Source: Auanema rhodensis
Taxonomy: Eukaryota; Nematoda; Chromadorea; Rhabditida; Rhabditidae
Length of the DNA stretch: 64,000 nt
Direction of reading: 5' to 3'
Assembly: GCA_964057225.1 (NCBI GenBank)
Contig: CAXKVF010000099.1
Coordinates: forward strand, 1 to 64,000
The notes beneath the pieces were generated by a model, which did not search any database, was not told the origin of the DNA, and worked only from the letters and a program-made list of their open reading frames with translations. Below, in pieces: positions 62,304-64,000 of this stretch (positions are counted from its first letter, which is position 1; every line of letters begins with the position of its first letter). The position numbers and the translations under genes are program-made.

Positions 62304-63887
62304 GGACATGGGGAATCTAATTTTGAAAACCGCATCTCTTTATCTTTCACGTGAAGCGAGTTACATACCAAGTGCACATCACGTGTACATTTAATTAGCA
62401 TAAATTAAAGTTCACGTAAATTTCAAAGTCATGGTTACCATGAAGCAATATCAATAAAAATTTGTTTTTAGACTAATATGGACATGGGGAATCTAATTTT
62501 GAAAACCGCATTTCTTTATTTTTCACGTGAAGCGAGTTACATACCAAGTGCACATCACGTGTACATTTAATTAGCATAAATTAAAGTTCACGTAAATTTC
62601 AAAGTCATGGTTACCATGCACCAATATCAATAAAAATTTGTTTTTAGACTAATATGGACATGGGGAATCTAATTTTGAAAACCGCATCTCTTTATCTTTC
62701 ACGTGAAGCGAGTTACATACCAAGTGCACATCACGTGTACATTTAATTAGCATAAATTAAAGTTCACGTAAATTTCAAAGTCATGGTTACCATGAACCAA
62801 TATCAATAAAAATTTGTTTTTAGACTAATATGGACATGGGGAATCTAATTTTGAAAACCGCATCTCTTTATCTTTCACGTGAAGCGAGTTACATACCAAG
62901 TGCACATCACGTGTACATTTAATTAGCATAAATTAAAGTTCACGTAAATTTCAAAGTCATGGTTACCATGAACCAATATCACTAAAAATTTGTTTTTAAA
63001 CTAATATGGACATGGGGAATCTAATTTTGAAAACCGCATCTCTTTATCTTTCACGTGAAGCGAGTTACATACCAAGTGCACATCACGTGTACATTTAATT
63101 AGCATAAATTAAAGTTCACGTAAACTTCAAAGTCATGGTTACCATGAAGCAATATCAATAAAAATTTGTTTTTAGACTAATATGGACATGGGGAATCTAA
63201 TTTTGAAAACCGCATCTCTTTATCTTTCACGTGAAGCGAGTTACATACCAAGTGCACATCACGTGTACATTTAATTAGCATAAATTAAAGTTCACGTAAA
63301 TTTCAAAGTCATGGTTACCATGAACCAATATCAATAAAAATTTGTTTTTAGACTAATATGGACATGGGGAATCTAATTTTGAAAACCGCATCTCTTTATC
63401 TTTCACGTGAAGCGAGTTACATACCAAGTGCACATCACGTGTACATTTAATTAGCATAAATTAAAGTTCACGTAAATTTCAAAGTCATGGTTACCATGAA
63501 CCAATATCAATAAAAATTTGTTTTTAGACTAATATGGACATGGGGAATCTAATTTTGAAAACCGCATCTCTTTATCTTTCACGTGAAGCGAGTTACATAC
63601 CAAGTGCACATCACGTGTACATTTAATTAGCATAAATTAAAGTTCACGTAAATTTCAAAGTCATGGTTACCATGAAGCAATATCAATAAAAATTTGTTTT
63701 TAGACTAATATGGACATGGGGAATCTAATTTTGAAAACCGCATCTCTTTATCTTTCACGTGAAGCGAGTTACATACCAAGTGCACATCACGTGTACATTT
63801 AATTAGCATGAATTAAAGTTCACGTAAATTTCAAAGTCATGGTTACCATGCACCAATATCAATAAAAATTTGTTTTTAGACTAATAT

Positions 63888-64000
63888 GGACATGGGGAAT
63901 ATAATTTTGAAAACCGCATCTCTTTATCTTTCACGTGAAGCGAGTTACATACCAAGTGCACATCACGTGTACATTTAATTAGCATAAATTAAAGTTCACG
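63888..64000 (+). repeat. Cut monomer 364 at the window edge
   Basis: Positions 1-113 of the unit are present, with C14A. The array evidently continues beyond the window. Confidence 0.97.

Larger units (their letters stand above)
1..64000 (+). repeat. 176-bp tandem satellite array filling the window
   Basis: The sequence is a head-to-tail array of a 176-bp unit, phased here to begin at GGACATGGGG. Starts fall at 1+176n up to 1057 and at 1232+176n up to 63888, giving 363 full units and one cut unit. Every unit is in the same orientation, and nothing unique interrupts the array. Monomers I compared differ from the consensus by about 0-5 substitutions. Length, uniformity and multimeric order are those of a eukaryotic centromeric, pericentromeric or subtelomeric satellite; which of these cannot be decided from sequence alone. 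Because 176 is not a multiple of 3, any reading frame passes through all three phases within three units and meets stops, so the array has no coding capacity. Both window edges lie inside the array, so its true length is greater than 64 kb. Confidence 0.99.
60896..64000 (+). repeat. Displaced copy of 56144-58.5 kb with a dimer insertion
   Basis: The left end (60896, A56G+T118C+A140C) lies 27 monomers after 56144; from 62128 onward the offset is 31 monomers and stays so to the window end. The four extra units are two additional copies of a dimer at 61248-62303. The right part repeats C142G; C33T+C41T+A140C; consensus; A151C+G168A; T118C+C142G; two consensus; C142G; A99G+A140C; C14A. Confidence 0.9.

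Noticed and set aside
1-64000. CRISPR array
   Set aside because: Repeats are 176 bp and directly adjacent with no unique spacers, and no cas-like gene is present.
1-64000. Assembly artefact or rolling-circle concatemer of one sequence
   Set aside because: Monomers differ by ordered substitutions and shared chimeric junctions, so they are not copies of one read. Collapse or duplication of some blocks cannot be excluded without reads.
1-64000. tRNA, rRNA or Pol III promoter elements
   Set aside because: No tRNA-like cloverleaf, B box (GGTTCRANNCC type) or rRNA-like sequence is visible in the unit.
1-64000. Telomeric repeats (TTAGG, TTAGGG, TTTAGGG)
   Set aside because: No tandem run of these occurs; a subtelomeric location therefore cannot be inferred from the window.

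Overview
The whole 64 kb is one uninterrupted head-to-tail satellite DNA array. The unit is 176 bp. There are 363 complete monomers, starting at 1, 177, 353 and so on, and a cut 364th monomer at 63888-64000. All lie in the same orientation. Counting unit starts from end to end shows only one net length change: a 1-bp T deletion in monomer 7 (1057-1231). I find no gene, RNA gene, transposon, telomere motif or unique spacer. The organism is a eukaryote, judged from unit length, array size and higher-order structure. The unit is 31.8% GC (56/176), with five CpG sites and no CpG depletion. I cannot name the species. A tentative idea is the 176-bp AluI satellite of honey bees: length, AT-richness and CpG retention fit, but I cannot match the sequence from memory. 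Plant or other insect centromeric or subtelomeric satellites remain possible.

The monomer has two halves. Positions 1-80 are about 42% GC and 81-176 about 23% GC. It is built from short dyads: the 10-bp palindrome TTCACGTGAA (43-52), a second CACGTG inside ATCACGTG (75-82), a TTTAATT/AATTAAA inverted repeat (87-106), a third CACGT core (110-114), a 15-bp inverted repeat TCATGGTTACCATGA (126-140) and an A5/T5 dyad (153-166). Positions 42-58 resemble a CENP-B box (7 of 9 core bases, 8 of 9 in four variant monomers).

Most monomers differ from consensus at only a few positions, but the variants are ordered. They serve as barcodes and reveal a mosaic of higher-order repeats (HORs), not one fixed HOR. 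Tandem multimers: 4-mers (3520-4927, 31152-32559), 5-mers (5632-7391, 19712-21471, 39072-40831, 53504-55263), 6-mer (43648-45759), 7-mer (16368-18831), 10-mer (33616-37135), 9-mer (40304-43471), 8-mer (51392-54207) and a triplicated dimer (61248-62303). Displaced copies of multi-monomer blocks occur at offsets of exact unit multiples: 13, 15, 17, 31, 37, 59, 77 and 148 monomers.

Region by region: 1-3519 is almost uniform; 3520-13375 has light variation and small multimers; 13376-31151 holds a family of blocks marked by TG-to-CA at 21-22 and related variants, copied at 15.5, 22.4 and 29.0 kb; 31152-43471 holds the 4-, 10-, 5- and 9-mers; 43472-51391 is the most mixed; 51392-64000 holds 8-mer and 5-mer blocks and a 31-monomer-displaced copy of the 56-58 kb block. 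Several monomers are chimeras of two barcode types, which marks the points where in-register unequal exchange probably happened.
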